NCBI GenBank assembly: GCA_035222895.1
Contig: JAVYIG010005351.1
Coordinates: 1-64,000 of the forward strand
Reading direction: 5' to 3'
DNA length: 64,000 nt
Source of the DNA: Strongylocentrotus droebachiensis
Taxonomy: Eukaryota > Echinodermata > Echinoidea > Camarodonta > Strongylocentrotidae
Shown here: one piece after another, positions 51,323-63,987 of the stretch
Position numbering within the stretch: position 1 is the first letter of the stretch
Layout: every line of letters begins with the position of its first letter
Translations under genes and position numbers: made by a program
The notes under the pieces: generated by a model
The model's database searches: none
Told to the model about the DNA's origin: nothing
What the model saw: only the letters and a program-made list of their open reading frames with translations

Positions 51323-52796
51323 AGGGGCGCTGGTCCGAGAATGAGGATCATTCGCATAAACGAGGATATCCTTGTAATAGGGTGTCTGATCGCGCACCCA
51401 ATATTGTGTGCTAAAACCCTTCCCATAGAGATTGTACACATCCCTATGTGGTCTACGTGCATTGCGCGACCCTGCAAAATTGGTCAATGATTGTATGAAA
51501 AAATTTGAAATTCAAACCTTTATAACAAATGATCCTGAAGGTGAAACTCAATAAATGAGGTGTCATATGAAAGAGCAGGGTTTTCTCCATATTCCCCATA
51601 GGGGGCCACCCCCAGAATTCTAAAATTATCTTGGTCAAAACAGTGATTGAAATGTTGTTTGCATCGTAGCTCCAAAATTTGCCACTTTCCTGAGCTGCCG
51701 CCCCACGGCTTAAGCAGGACTAGACGTAAGGATAATATCCAGGTGCTCTTTTTTTCGCTAGCCCCAAGGGATTAACAGTTTGAAAATACCCTTCCCACAT
51801 TTTTGGAATCAGCTAATTAGGGAGGCGTGAGCTACGCTCAGTCCAAACCATGGTTACATCGCGTAACATCTGCGCGTATAGTGAATGAAAGTATGGATAG
51901 CCGTTCGCGCCATAAACCCCGGAAGTGAATACACGTTATAGTCAATGGCAATATCGCGGAGACAACGTGCACGTTGTCTCCGCGATATTGCCGTTGACTA
52001 CAACGTGTATTCACTTCCGGGTTCTATGGCGCGAACAGCCACCCATACTAGTCAATGGCACATATCGCGGAGACAGCGTGGCTCAAGCTTGCAAGTCGCG
52101 CATTGGCTTAGCAACATGCGTACGATATGCATACGCTTGCATATCGCGCGATACAGCCGTTTGTCTGAATTTAGCAAAACAACATCACTCTGCGTGGACG
52201 TCTTTTTCGTCGATTTTGACCAAAATGATATGAATATACCAGCGTTTTGGATGGGCTGTATCTTTTGATAGAAACATCGCTGAGACTTGAAATTTGAAAT
52301 GTATTATTCTGATTACATTTTTTATTCAAATATCAAACAAAAATGGTGAAAAACGATCCCAAATTGAAAATTGAAAAATCGTTCAGACACCCTACTTGTA
52401 AACGCGTATAAATAAATGAGGATCGTCTGCATTTTCACTGAAGTTTTTTTGGGGGGCGCTCTGCAGGTGTAGGGTTCCCGAACTGCGCGCAGGCGATGCG
52501 AAAAACGGTTTCCGCGTAACAAAATATCCCAGTTCACAGTCTTCTCTCATGGGTTGTCCGTGTTCCCAAGGATTTATCGCTCATAATTAACTTGACAGTC
52601 TCTGTACATATTCAATGTGAAATGTTTTAAAGAAATGGAGTCCGTTTTTCGCATCGCTCACGCGGGGATCGGAAATAAGAATCATCCACATTTTTGTAGA
52701 CGATCCTTATTTTTTACTTTGAGGACGTGTCTGTCCGCGTTTACGAAAGTGATCCTCGTTTACACAGACAATCCTTATTTTCGGACCAGCGCCCCT
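51323..52796. mobile_element. 1.47-kb element with AGGGGCGCTGGTCCGA ends and a central palindrome
   Basis: AGGGGCGCTGGTCCGAGAAT at the left pairs with ATTTTCGGACCAGCGCCCCT at the right. AACGAGGAT and ATCCTCGTT lie further in on each side. The centre contains a spacerless palindrome (51902-52037). No transposase frame. No clear target duplication. Confidence 0.85.
51902..52037. repeat. 136-bp spacerless palindrome
   Basis: Centred on CAACGTG|CACGTTG at 51969/51970. Arms read GTTCGCGCCATA..., CCGGAAGTGAATACACGTT and CAATATCGCGGAGACAACGT with few mismatches. A third copy of ATATCGCGGAGACA(A/G)CGTG follows at 52062-52080 in direct orientation. Confidence 0.93.
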
Positions 52797-52959
52797 AGTA
52801 CTGGTCACCGTTTGTGTAAATATGCGCACACCCCAGAACTGTCAAATAAATAGCCGGCAGTTTATCATGCTGCATCCCTAACATTCATATTAGATATGCA
52901 CATTAAACGTTCTGTTGTGAACAAAGCAGCTCCTGCATAAGCTGTCATCTTCATGTCTT

Positions 52960-54945
52960 GTGATCTCTGATATTATATACCCAGTTTTGTATTGTCTCTA
53001 CTATCTATTTACTCAATCTGCGAAGGATACACTCCGCAGTTCTCCAAACCTGGAGGAAACCAAGAAGAAGACTAGAAATGCAATCGTGTCACAACGATGT
53101 GCGTGCAATGACGCCGTGTTTCTACGTGTCGAACGAAAGAGCTTCTCTCGGACTATCCAGAGCAATTTGTACGAAGTCTTTAGCTTCTGTAATAGTGGAG
53201 ACAGGTAGGGCGAAAGAAAGGCCTCAATAGTGACCTTGATGGGATGGTAGTGACTATGCCTACGATGTTTGAAAGAAATTGGGATAGGGGAAAGAACCTA
53301 GAAAGGGCTCGCAAGCACTGCGTGCAAAAACAAATGGGATTAGTTGCATGTTCGTCATTGCAATCAAGATCGTTCTAGGGGTCAAAAGCGTGAACCCGAT
53401 TTGCCCCATAGACAATGCGTGTAATGCATGGGCGGAAAACGTACAGGATCTGTATTATGACCGGAGTTAAATTGTTTTTTCTCTCTCTCTCTTTATGTCT
53501 CTTTATGGGCCGTATATGGTATCATTGGAAAGAGAATTTCATGGTTGTTATTGTAAACTACTCTCTTTATTTCTATGATAATCCAATCGAAACATGTGAT
53601 GTAATATAGATTTAAAGGACAAAATGGCGTCTTAAATGGCCCCCTTGACTAATTCCAAAAATCCGGTCACGAGGTGCCCTGCGTATTGCATCTCGGAATG
53701 TCATTGCAAATTTTCAAGGAAAAAAAAGGATGTTTAGGGGGCGAAAAGTAGTCTGAAAAAATTGACGACATGGTCGATAAGTGTTATAATCGGGCGGAAT
53801 TCGTATAGTGACCCTTGTTCAAATGCGATTTACTCACAATTTTCTGTGTAAACATATACCATACTTGGTATCATTCGAAAGGACACTTCATTGCGGTCAG
53901 TTTGACACTATTGTCATCTGCACGCAATGTACTGCACGCATTAAAGGCGCTATTACGTAATGCATAGCAAATTCATCATTTTGGGCGATAACTTTGCGCT
54001 GACGTTATTAAAATTTACCAAACTTGGCAGACAGTTGACACGTATATGGATACATGTGTCTGCCAAGTTTCATCGAGTTAGGTTTAAAGATCGCCATTTT
54101 AGAGCAAGTTGAAGTTATTTCGGAATTTTCGTGAAAATGGCGAATTTGGAGGGCAATTTTCTCAAATTTGGTCAGTGATAGGGTATATAATTTTGTATAT
54201 GGCTGGAAAGGGCATATCTTCAAGTATCTAAATCCAAAAAAGGGTACGGGTTTGCCAAGCCATTATGGAGATACGGCCACAGAGAGAAAGCCAATTCCTA
54301 GAACTTTAGAGGGCGCTATTTATGTTGTGCAAAGCCATTGGAGCGTGAAATTTGGCATGGCTATGTGTAATTATGAGATAAAGATACTGTGAGATTTAAA
54401 TACAAAACGGAATTTATATGAGAAAGTTATGGCAGTTTTAGATTATTTAGGGGTCCATTTTTCAAGAACTTGAGAGATTTTTGACGGAGTCGGTTTTAGA
54501 TTTGAATTTCGAGTATGAAGATGGCATTTTGAAGGTCAAGTCATACGTCGCAGATGAAAGAACATCTCTCAGACTATCTAGAGGAATTTGTTAGAAGTTT
54601 GTAGGATGAAGGATAGTGGAGATAGGAAGGAAGATATAAAGGCCTTAAAATGGACCAGAAACGGACAAAATGGCGCCTGGACGGTCATGCATGAGTGATT
54701 TCCAAAATCGAAGAATGTAGTGACCTTGATGAGATGTTAGAGACTATGCCTATGAAATTTGAAAGGAAAAGGACATGAGGAAAGCACCTAACTAGGAATC
54801 ACAAACACTACGTGCAAAACGAATGCGATTTCCTGACGATAAGGAGGAAAAGGAGGAAAAGGAGAATATTAATGGGGCAGAATGTGAACGAAAACAAGGC
54901 AATGACGAAGGGTCGTCATTGCAAAGAAGGTCATCTAGACTCGCC
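52960..54945. repeat. Diverged direct repeats about 1.45 kb apart
   Basis: 53120-53385 and 54557-54930 share GAAAGA(G/A)C(T/A)TCTCTC, GACTATC(C/T)AGAG, AATTTGT(A/T)(C/A)GAAG, TAGTGACCTTGATG(G/A)GATG, GACTATGCCTA and CGTGCAAAA in the same order. GGACAAAATGGCG occurs in both surroundings. No gene was recognised. It resembles old repeat DNA. Confidence 0.65.
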
Positions 54946-55530
54946 TCCCCGTAGGCGTAGCCTGGCCTGGCCCTAGGCCTAGCCCTCCCACTCTCGCTCC
55001 GCTGACCGACTTGGCCGACACCGCAGTCGACCAGTGCAGGCAGGGGCAATGGCTCCGTGCGAGAGCAGCGCAGGTGTCATGTTATTCCAATGGGGTGCTA
55101 GCGGTGTACACACAGGTAACGTGTGCGGAAGTCCGGTATAGGGTACAAATCTCTCCGTTTTTCACCCACTTCTGAAAAAAATTACCTCAACAAAGCTCCG
55201 GAAAATGAATACTCACAATCTTCAGATGGCTTAAATCACAGTGATCTTCAAATAGAACCACAGACAATGTAGTAATCAAGGAGGATAGTCAGGCTGATAA
55301 GATGTAGTAAAAACGTTAGATGGCCGCCATTACCCGAAGGGCGGAGCGAAAGATGACGTTACCCGATTTTGTTACTCCGTGAAAATTTCCATTGACTCTC
55401 TTGAATCGAAGGGAGCAGCGAAACTATTAACCACTGCCGAAAATCGAGATTGTAGACGTTTTGTGTAAACCTTTTTATCGAGAACGATAGTTTTCTCCTA
55501 AAACCTTTCAGCAACCGCAATTTCATGGAG
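54946..55530. other. GC-rich patch then unremarkable sequence
   Basis: 54950-55060 is CpG-rich (CTCGCCTCCCCGTAGGCGTA, CTCCGCTGACCGACTTGG). It could be part of a repeat or a regulatory region; I cannot tell. Confidence 0.4.
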
Positions 55531-56082
55531 AGTAGATGGATGGAATCAGGGGCGCCATCTAAAAAGGGGCCTTCAAAGGGAAATTTCAAAGCGAAAATAT
55601 ACAATTTTGTTAGACATTGGTATAATATACCCTTACATTGTGATTACATTATCTGGGATGCTTTCAATAGTTGTTTTCTCTTTATACATCATAATAAGAA
55701 ATTACCAAAGCATCATACTTTGCAGTTGGGTGTGATTGTCTGCAATATTCATTTGCGAGCGAGCAAAGCGAACGAGGACAATTTTTAATATTTGTGAGGT
55801 TGCAGTATGAAGCATCTTATAAAGAGGAAAAAACCAATCGTGATGGGGTTATAAGCACATTCTCATCACGGAAGACAGAACTGAGGCCTTTGCTAAGTAA
55901 TATAATTATATCATCTTTAAATGCGAGTGAGAGTAGCGAGCGAGCTTTGGGGGAAATTGCTCTTAGTCGCTTTAAATTAGGGGCATGTTTACTGATGAGA
56001 GGAAAAGGGGACACTTTTCGAACTGAGGGATAAAGACACCTATTAGAAAAGAAAAGGAGCATGTGTCAAAGTACAACCAGGG

Positions 56083-57903
56083 GCGGATCTAGCTTTTTGC
56101 TAAGGGGGGGGTTGATCAAAATAATGACGATGCGAAGCATCGTCAACGAGCCGCGAAGTGGCGAGCCGATTTTTTTTGGGGTGTTTATTTGAACCCCGTA
56201 AATGATGTTTTCCTGGCATCTATTAACACAATGGAGACCATAAAAAGCAGTGCATGATAACGTATTTTTAAATCAAGTAACAGTAGGGTGATCACACTGC
56301 CTGTGCAAACAGTCTGTCCCGCGAACACACACACACAACAGCAGTCAGTTGGTAGAAATAGCCATTATTGTAAATGAATTTTTAAAAAAAATAAACAATA
56401 TTTTTGAATTTTTATTTCACATATATTTCAAGCATACCTTTAACTACAATTCTGTATAGTTTCATGGTTATAGGCATGTGGGAAATATGTTAATTATTGA
56501 ATTAGAATATTGTCTTTTCAGCCATGTGTGACATGGCCCGCTGATCGCCCATTGACTCGCGCTGCTATTCTGCGTGGTGAAAAAAATGCACCTCAATGTA
56601 TAAAACTCCCCTACAAAAATGCAATATCCTCATGTGTTTCACTCATTGAATAAATTTGGTATTTACACTCAAGGTAGCCACAACTGAACTGGGGTCACTA
56701 AAGTTTCTGCCACTCTGAAATTCAGTCCCTGTGGAATGTTAGGATGTTGTTGTGTGGTATCTCGGAAAATCGTCATAAATCGTCATAAATCCTCATAAAT
56801 CCTCAAATCTGACATCTTTGAAAAAGGCAGATATACTGTGATGTAGCTGGAAGTCTACAAATTCTTATCATATAATCGGTTTTTCTGAATTATTTGTGAA
56901 ACACATGAGGAAATAGCTGTGACGGTGATCCAAGTAATTTTTCATCGCCATATTGTATTGGCATTGCCAAAATATTAGGAATTTAAGGTCAATATTTGGT
57001 GTAAATATGATCTATGAATATATGATTTAAAAAATGCCCCAAAAATGAACAGTTTGACTTTCCTAATTTGCATAATGAGTGCGCGAATATATAATTAGCT
57101 GAAATGACCTAATTTGCATATTTGATGAATATTCATGATTTTATTTTATTACAAATTAAATATATTTCCATACCTGTCTGATATACATAGGTTTCACTGA
57201 TGTATCATGTTTGGTCTTGATTTGATTACATATGCGCATATTAATTGGGCGGACTTAGTTATTTTCACAACTTGTTTATATCTGCAGATTCGTAAAAAAA
57301 TGCAAAAATGACTTATTTTGTTGGCTTCTGTTTTCAAAACGGTAATAGATATATGAATTTTCTTTTTTGTATTTTTTACCACAAAGATGATATTTTAGTG
57401 TCTGATAATTTAATTTATTATTTGTGTCCGAGAAAGTGATGAATTAAGTTGTCAACTTTGTCGAATTATGCCATTTTTGACAATTGGACCATTTCTGATG
57501 GCAGGTTTATTCGGTAATTTTGCGATATCAAAAAAATGGTATAAAATCTCAACGCATTGACCGATTTCAATTCTGTTTTTTGTTTTTTGAAGCTTTCATA
57601 AAGCTTGATCATTTGCAATCATTAAATAAAATGTGTTTGTTGTAATTATTTTTGGTGTGCTATACCTAGTAACAGTTTAATACACAGTTATATCCAGAGT
57701 TATCATGTGTTTGGTTAAGTTACCAGATGAGTTGAATATCTTCTCACAATATTTGCACTTGAAAAGGTTTCTCTCTACAGCGTGCGTTCTTTTTTCTTTT
57801 TTTTTTTCTTTTTTTTTTCCTTTTTTTTTTTGGGGGGGGGCGCCCAAGGGGGGGGTTTGAACCCCCTAAACCCCCCCCCCCCCCCCCCCGTAGATCCGCG
57901 CCT
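56083..57903. mobile_element. 1.8-kb element with CAGGGGCGGATCTAG-type ends inserted in a minisatellite
   Basis: CAGGGGCGGATCTAG at the left pairs with TAGATCCGCGCCTG at the right, each with a neighbouring G or C tract. Such ends are common in hAT-type elements; target duplication is not clear (GTACAACC versus GAACAACG, six of eight). It sits between segments of AAAAGGGGCACTT minisatellite. The interior is AT-rich with a CT tract at 57788-57830 and no recognisable frame. Confidence 0.72.
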
Positions 57904-59000
57904 GAACAACGGGTATTTGTCAGAGTGAAAATGGGGCACTTCTTATATCTGAAAAGAGGCACCCACCAGGGATGAAAAAATGCACTTAATATGAGAATGG
58001 TAAATGGGCATTTGTAGGCATCAGATTTTGATAGGGGCACTTATAAGTCATAGAGGTAAAAAAAAATCGGTACTTTATGAAAAAGGTGTATGTCCCTTAT
58101 TAGAAAGGAAAAGGGGCATGATTGTTAAAGTTATTAGAGGTGAAAAGGGACACTTATCGCACCTAAAAAGGGCACTGACCAGATATAAAAAAGGGGTATA
58201 TGAGAATGTAAAGGGACACTCTTCATAAATGGGATTTTTGAGAAGGGGAGCGAGCTCTTTCTTATAAGGAAAAGGGCACTTATTAGAAAGGTATAAGGGT
58301 ATATGTGAAAATAAAAGGTGCGCTTATCGGAGTTAAAAAAGGATAGTTATTAAAGGGGAAGGGGCACTTCTTATAAAGAAAAAGGGACACCTCTCAACTT
58401 TCAATAGGGTAATAATCAGAGGTGAAGGGGGCACTCATCAAAAGTGAAAAAGGGCACTTACTAGAGACTAAAAAGGGCACTTATGAGAATGGAAAATGGA
58501 CACTCCTTGCACGTGTAAAAATAAAAGTGGCACTTATCATAGCTGAAAAGTAAAATGTGCCCCCATTTCGATAAACAAAAGTTGCTCTTAATCGCTTTAA
58601 GTTAAGGGCACGTTATTGAGAATGGAAAGGGGCACTTATCAAAAGGGAAAAGAACATTTATATTTTTTAAAAAAAAGAGAAGGAGCATATTGTGTCAAAG
58701 TATAAAAAAGGCGATTATCAGAGGTGATAGGGGCGCTTCTCGCACCTGAAAAGGGGCACTTATGAGAATGGAAAAGGGGCAGTTATTACAGAGGAAAATG
58801 GGCACTTGTCGAAGGAAAATGGGTGCCTATTAGATTTTAATTGGCGCATTTATCAGAGGTGTGTGAAGGAGCATTTATGAGAAGGGGAAGGGGCTCTTAT
58901 TTAAAAGGAAAGGGTCGTTTATCAGAAGCAAAAAGGGCACTTATCAGAAAGGGAAAATTGGCACGTGTCAAAATAAAAAAGGGGGCACTTATAATTGATG
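57904..59000. repeat. Degenerate minisatellite (AAAAGGGGCACTTATCAGAG, ~27-30 bp)
   Basis: Dozens of loosely related units with GGGGCACTTAT(C/G)A(G/A)A and GGAAAAGGG. Related text is present on the left of the transposon too (55985-56080: GGAAAAGGGGACACTT, GAAAAGGAGCATG). Confidence 0.82.
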
Positions 59001-59025
59001 AAAAGCAAATCTGATTGAAAAAAGA

Positions 59026-59042
59026 TCGACCCCCCCCCCCCC
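59026..59042. repeat. C tract
   Basis: A run of C at 59029-59042 followed by CCCTCCTTCCCCCTCC. Confidence 0.85.
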
Positions 59043-59755
59043 CAACCCTCCTTCCCCCTCCGCCAGTAACTATAGACAAATTGCAAACACACACACATCA
59101 ACTTTTTTTCCTAATATCTTATTTGGATTTTATTCAATATCAAAACAATACAAATAATTCTTCAAAAGAAAATTATTTCTCATCATAATAAAATAATTCA
59201 TTTAACATCATCCATGTACAATATATTACGATCGAAAAAATAAATAAAGGGAATGAAATCAGTTATAAAATACGCACGCCAACACTTCACCGAAGACAAC
59301 ATTTAGATTATGAAAAACGTCTGGGGGAAGAGGACAAAATCTCGGTTAGGTGATTAACGCAGTATTCACAGTCAGAGATCTCGGCTACTCACTGCCGTTT
59401 GTCATGTGACTTTTATTATGAGCCAGTGTGAAAAGATGATCTAGAAAAGGGGGCGTTACTTCCCTGCGGTTGTTCAAACCAAACAAGAAAATGAAATAAT
59501 TTTTTGGCTCTAAACTAAAGCCTCTAATCATAAATCAGTGATGAATGTAGGTCAATTAATCAGTGATAACTAGGGGTCCCATCAATGAAAGATGAGCGCA
59601 TCAGACTAACATAATGGAAAACTGAGAGGGTTGGTAGTTTGACGTCTAAATATTGATGATATAGAATGTTTCAATATACTTGCGGCCTTTGCAGGTCTAG
59701 AGAGAGATGATCATCCTTGCCATTCCTTGGTATCCTTGAATAACAGGAAAAGAAA
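59043..59755. other. AT-rich sequence, no element recognised
   Basis: No gene or repeat was seen. Confidence 0.5.
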
Positions 59756-59960
59756 AATGATTTTGGGGAAGAGAGAGAGAAGGGGTGAGAGAGACAGACA
59801 GACACAGGCATACTGCAACGGGAGGGACAAACTTGAGAGGGGAGGGGAGAGAAAGAGAGGGGAGAAAAGAGAGAGAGAGGGGTGGAGAGATAGAATGAGA
59901 GAGACATAGGCGCCGGAGGTGAGGGGGATGCAGGGGGGGGCACTCGCCCCCCCCCCCTAC
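59756..59960. repeat. AG-rich microsatellite and G/C tracts
   Basis: GAGAGAGAAGGGGTGAGAGA-type runs, then a G tract (59931-59940) facing a C tract (59949-59959). Confidence 0.88.
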
Positions 59961-60512
59961 CCCCTTAAAAAAACGCCCCCTCCAAAACAACAAAAAAGGA
60001 GTAAAGACCCAAAATAACATAACAATAATAAAAACCTGAATCAAATCACATATAAAATTCCATTCAAAGAAAAGGAAAGTTAACGGGAATTAAATTTCCT
60101 AATCATTCCGTATGCCACCTATATTTATCCGCAATGTCCTGAGGTTTTTTATAATAGCCATACGCGCATATCGTGGAAATATTGTGAGAGGATGAAAGCG
60201 TGTGTGTTTTTTGTTATAGGGGTGATAAGACATGAGCCCCTGAACGCTGGCGTACTGATGGGGGGGGGGGGTATTTCTTTTTCGATATTACTGATTTACA
60301 AACGTTGCTGAAACGATATTCCTTTTTATGCGTTTGTTGAAAAATTAGAAATTCCCAAATTTACAGTCGGGCGAAAAATATGCTTATTTAGAAGCCTTCA
60401 TGATTGTCAGGACCTGCAGAACGGCTGGGCTCAGGGGCTCGAGCCCCCCTCACTTTGTGAAAAAGTATGTTACAGTGAGAAAAAGAAAGAAAGAGAGAGA
60501 GAGAAAAAAAAT

Positions 60513-61025
60513 AAGTGACCTGCCAATGTCACAAATGAGGTATCAAAATATGCTCATCTGACCGTAATTAAATGCCTAAAACCCCAGATCTTACGGGGAC
60601 TCCGCCTCCGGACCCCACCAAGGGCCCTAAGGCGGTCCCCTGGATGCTCATCTGACCGTATACCTAAAAACCCCGAGCTTCCGGGGGCTGTGCCCCCTTG
60701 ACCCCACCACGGGCCCTAAGGCGACCCCCTGGATGCTCTTCTGACCATAATTAAATACCTAAAAAAAAAACGAGCTTCCGGGGGCTCTGCCCCTGGACCC
60801 CAATCAAGGGCCCTAAGGCGGGCCCCTGGATGCTCATCTGACCGTAGTTAAATATCTAAAACCTCTGATATTCCGGGGGCTCTGCCCGCTGGACTCACCG
60901 CCAATTAGTGACCTGCCAGTGTCACAAATAAGGTATCTATAAATATGCTTGTCTGACCGTAATTGAATGCCTACTCGACCTAAAAGTGACTCCGGGGGCT
61001 CAGGCGCTCAGCCCCTTGACCCCAC
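60513..61025. repeat. Tandem repeat, five units of ~90-115 bp, GC-rich
   Basis: GCTCATCTGACCGTA (or close) occurs at 60552, 60645, 60735, 60832 and 60947. Each is followed by TTAAATACCTAAAACC, CCGGGGGCTCTGCCCCC-type palindromic text, GGACCCCACC and GGGCCCTAAGGCG. Confidence 0.88.
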
Positions 61026-62740
61026 GCCAACTTACGCTCTATACCTGATGATTAAAACGCCACCTAATATGAAGAGGAAAGAGCTACTGGTTTAGACCGA
61101 GGACTTGAATTCCAGTTTCCACCCCAAAAAACTTACCAAGCCTAATTTAAAAAAGTTATATTCTTGGCGTTAAACAGCTTTTTCATTTTTTAAATTAAAA
61201 ATAATATAACTTTTAATTAAAAGTATTTGGTCAATCATAATTAGTAATGTGTCAAAACTTAGCTCTAGATGTCTGAACAAAGCCGCATTCTAAGAGAGTA
61301 CGAAATCCATCACCGATCCTCTCACTTTTAGTTTTACATCGTGTACACAATCTTTCATTAGACTAACATTCCCATACTTACTGGGAGAAGAGTATAGGCC
61401 CTATTGCCAAATCTAAACTTTAGGCTCATTTTCTTTCTTTCAATCTTTAGGCCTACCCCTCTCTTCGTCTTTTACTCTCGTCACAGACTTTTTATTTTAT
61501 TTTTTTTTCATCTCCCTTTTTTACCGCTAAACTTGTTTCTCTCTTTCTTCCGAATAAACCCACGATCTCGGACCTAAAGTCGTCGGCCGTCTGGTTGCTT
61601 ACTTACAAGCATTTATGCTTTGTTAGCAGTCAGGTAAAAAAAAACACTACCACCATCCCATTTATTTTTCAATCGAGCATTACATGGGAAATGTAATACT
61701 TTTTAAAACAAATGTGATTTAATGGTAAGTTACTGAGTAGCTGTCCCTTTATAAAAAGTAGTTTATTTTGCAGAGTCGTGTAAACAAAGATTATGTAAGT
61801 TGGACCATTTCAGGGAATATGTCGCTTTGTTATAGGAAAGCACAAAACAAATAATGTACATCAGCGTGTAGTGTCCATCTGAAGCCGAGTTGGCCAATCT
61901 ATGTGTATAATTAGCTCTGCTGGAGCTTATGGAAAATGGAAAATAATTATCACTGATTTGGGGTATATTTTGGTTCGAATACCAAACACCTCTATTTATA
62001 TATGTTAGAAAACAATTGCAGCTGTTCAGTGGGAGTGTTTTAATCATCCTGTAAACAAAATGGAGGCCTACTATGGAGGGAAAAAAAATTATAATTTGTA
62101 TTTAATTCCCCCTTTCTTAACCCTACCGTAACCCCATAATATTGAATTATTCTTTAAATTGTTTGCATTTTTATTTTCCCGCTATATCAACCTGCAGGGC
62201 TAGGGAGAATTCAATCTATTAATAGATCAATGGCTCAGACACCAGTTGGCGCTATCGCGAAGAAAATCCTTTCAATCAATTATGACGTCATCAATCGTTC
62301 AACAGGTGTCTCATTTGCATAATATTTTCTTAATCTTTATCCAGGCCAAATTTTTCTCAAAGAAAACTGAAATTGTATCAACGAATATATGCTAAATTAT
62401 TTCGGAAAGATCAAAGGATACAAAAATCATGAATTTTGCTTGCTCAAACTACAAGTGGCTTGCAATAATCAGCTACGGATCAATTATGCAAATTTGAAAT
62501 ATGGTAATTTTGGATCCGCAAATAGAATCAAGATGGTCGTCGGTACAGTAAAGTTCTTGGTATCTGTAATGTAACTTGTTATGGAAGACAGTGACTTTAA
62601 ACGGTTTGATTCGGCAATTTTTACGGGGATGTTATTACTATCGGAATTATTGTGACTCTAGGAGAATCCTACATGGATGTTTTAGGAGAAAGTGAAGCGA
62701 TTCAACAAATTTTAAGTGAGTTTTAGAAGTGTTTCCTTGC
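61026..62740. other. AT-rich sequence with one SINE 3' fragment
   Basis: A SINE tail-like piece lies at 61584-61642 (GTCTGGTTGCTTACTTACAA, TTAGCAGTCAGGTAAAA). No gene was recognised. Short open frames have no known motif. Confidence 0.5.
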
Positions 62741-63398
62741 CGTGATCAGGTGGTGGTAGTTTACGTTTGTTGTTGATGAGTGTTCGTGTGTGTGTGCGTG
62801 TTGAATCACATACAGACAGTGCAGTGCAGTGTCTGTTTGCGTGCATGGATCATATTCATACATGTGTAGCTCTGCAAACAATACTAGATTGCAAAACAAT
62901 GCAATCACTAATCTAATCATGCATTCACAGGTGTCTGTACGCCAGTGCCAGGCAGTGGCCTGTGATGCCTAAGGTAAGGCAAGATAAGACTATCATCAAG
63001 TGAGAGTAGAGTAACCTCTTGTTTAGTCTTGGGACTGAGCTGAGACTTGTTGTGAGGCTGGGCAGAGAAGAAAGAATGAAATGAAAGTCCTCACTGCTTT
63101 GAAGCTATTGTCAGTCAAAACTCATGTCTTGTCTCTTGACTTGTGCCAATGTCAATTCAATGAAGGTGCAAAGTTTGTGTCCTGGTTATTGACAAATTTG
63201 AATAAATTTGAGTAAAAATAAAAATTGATAATCTGAATGACATGACATGTCAAGTCCCAATACTTCATTACTTGGTCAAATTAAACTCAAACTTAAAAGT
63301 AGGGAGGCCAATGCCCAAATCTAACTTTTTAATTACGAATTTGTTTAAAATAAAACAAAGATTAAAAGAAAGCATTTACTTTCACTAAGAAAACTCAC
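62741..63398. other. Sequence near the putative promoter, no element recognised
   Basis: A short TG run at 62785-62800 and three small GTGCAGTG/AGTGTCTG motifs. If 63399 is a true donor, this is the start of the first intron. Confidence 0.4.
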
Positions 63399-63720
63399 CC
63401 ATCTGCCGACTCCAGAAGTTCCATAAAATAGGAGATATCCAGCTTGTAAACACTCCCTTCCTTCTACGCCTTGGCCGTACGCAAGAGCCTTGAAACAGAT
63501 AAATTCATGTCGCGAAATTACGTTGACAATTAGACAGGCCCGAGGCAATGGGCGTGTCATTGTCCGGACAAAGTTCATGATGAAGTTTAAAACTTCGCGC
63601 GAAAGTGCAATCACTCAACAGCGGCTAGCCTTGAATCGGTCGCACACGTACACACCGCGCAGGCAAGCCCCAATGCAGGCTGAAATCCAGCCATCAATGT
63701 GCGAACGATTCCATCTTCTA
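63399..63720 (-). promoter_or_regulatory. Candidate CpG-rich promoter and 5' untranslated exon of AP-2 alpha
   Basis: This stretch is richer in CpG than its surroundings (for example CTTCGCGCGAAAG, GTCCGGAC, CACCGCGCAGG). On the minus strand it ends in a strong donor-like GGCAGATGG|GTGAGTTTT at 63399. Exon 1 of AP-2 alpha has an acceptor-like 5' border at 50566, so an upstream noncoding exon is expected on this strand. An open frame through it (about GRECLQAGYLLFYGTSGVGR) could instead be chance or part of an unrelated gene. No TATA box or initiator was recognised. This is inference only. Confidence 0.3.
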
Positions 63721-63963
63721 CTACTACGAGCCGAAGGCGATGGTTCAAAAATGAAGAAGGAATATACAAATTGGCAGCTAAGAAACATATATAATTCATT
63801 GATATTTACCTTAGATGTGTATTCCAACAATTTGATTTCCTCATGAGTATTCCTTATTATCAACGATCGAGAAGTTACGAGGTCCAATTAACATCCATCT
63901 TGCAGCGAACACAGTAGCATGATCCATGCAACGTACGTCATGTACGTGTACTAATATTTCTCT

Positions 63964-63987
63964 CACACTCTCTCTCTCTCTCTCTCC
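63964..63987. repeat. CT microsatellite at the window edge
   Basis: A TCTCTCTCTC run close to the right end of the window. Confidence 0.9.

Noticed and set aside
54950-55060. Promoter CpG island for AP-2 alpha
   Set aside because: It is GC-rich, but no donor or exon follows on the minus strand and it adjoins repeat DNA. The 63.4-63.7 kb segment is the better candidate.
63345-63614. Coding exon of an unknown gene (frame with GRECLQAGYLLFYGTSGVGR)
   Set aside because: No family recognised and no second exon found; treated as possible untranslated exon instead.
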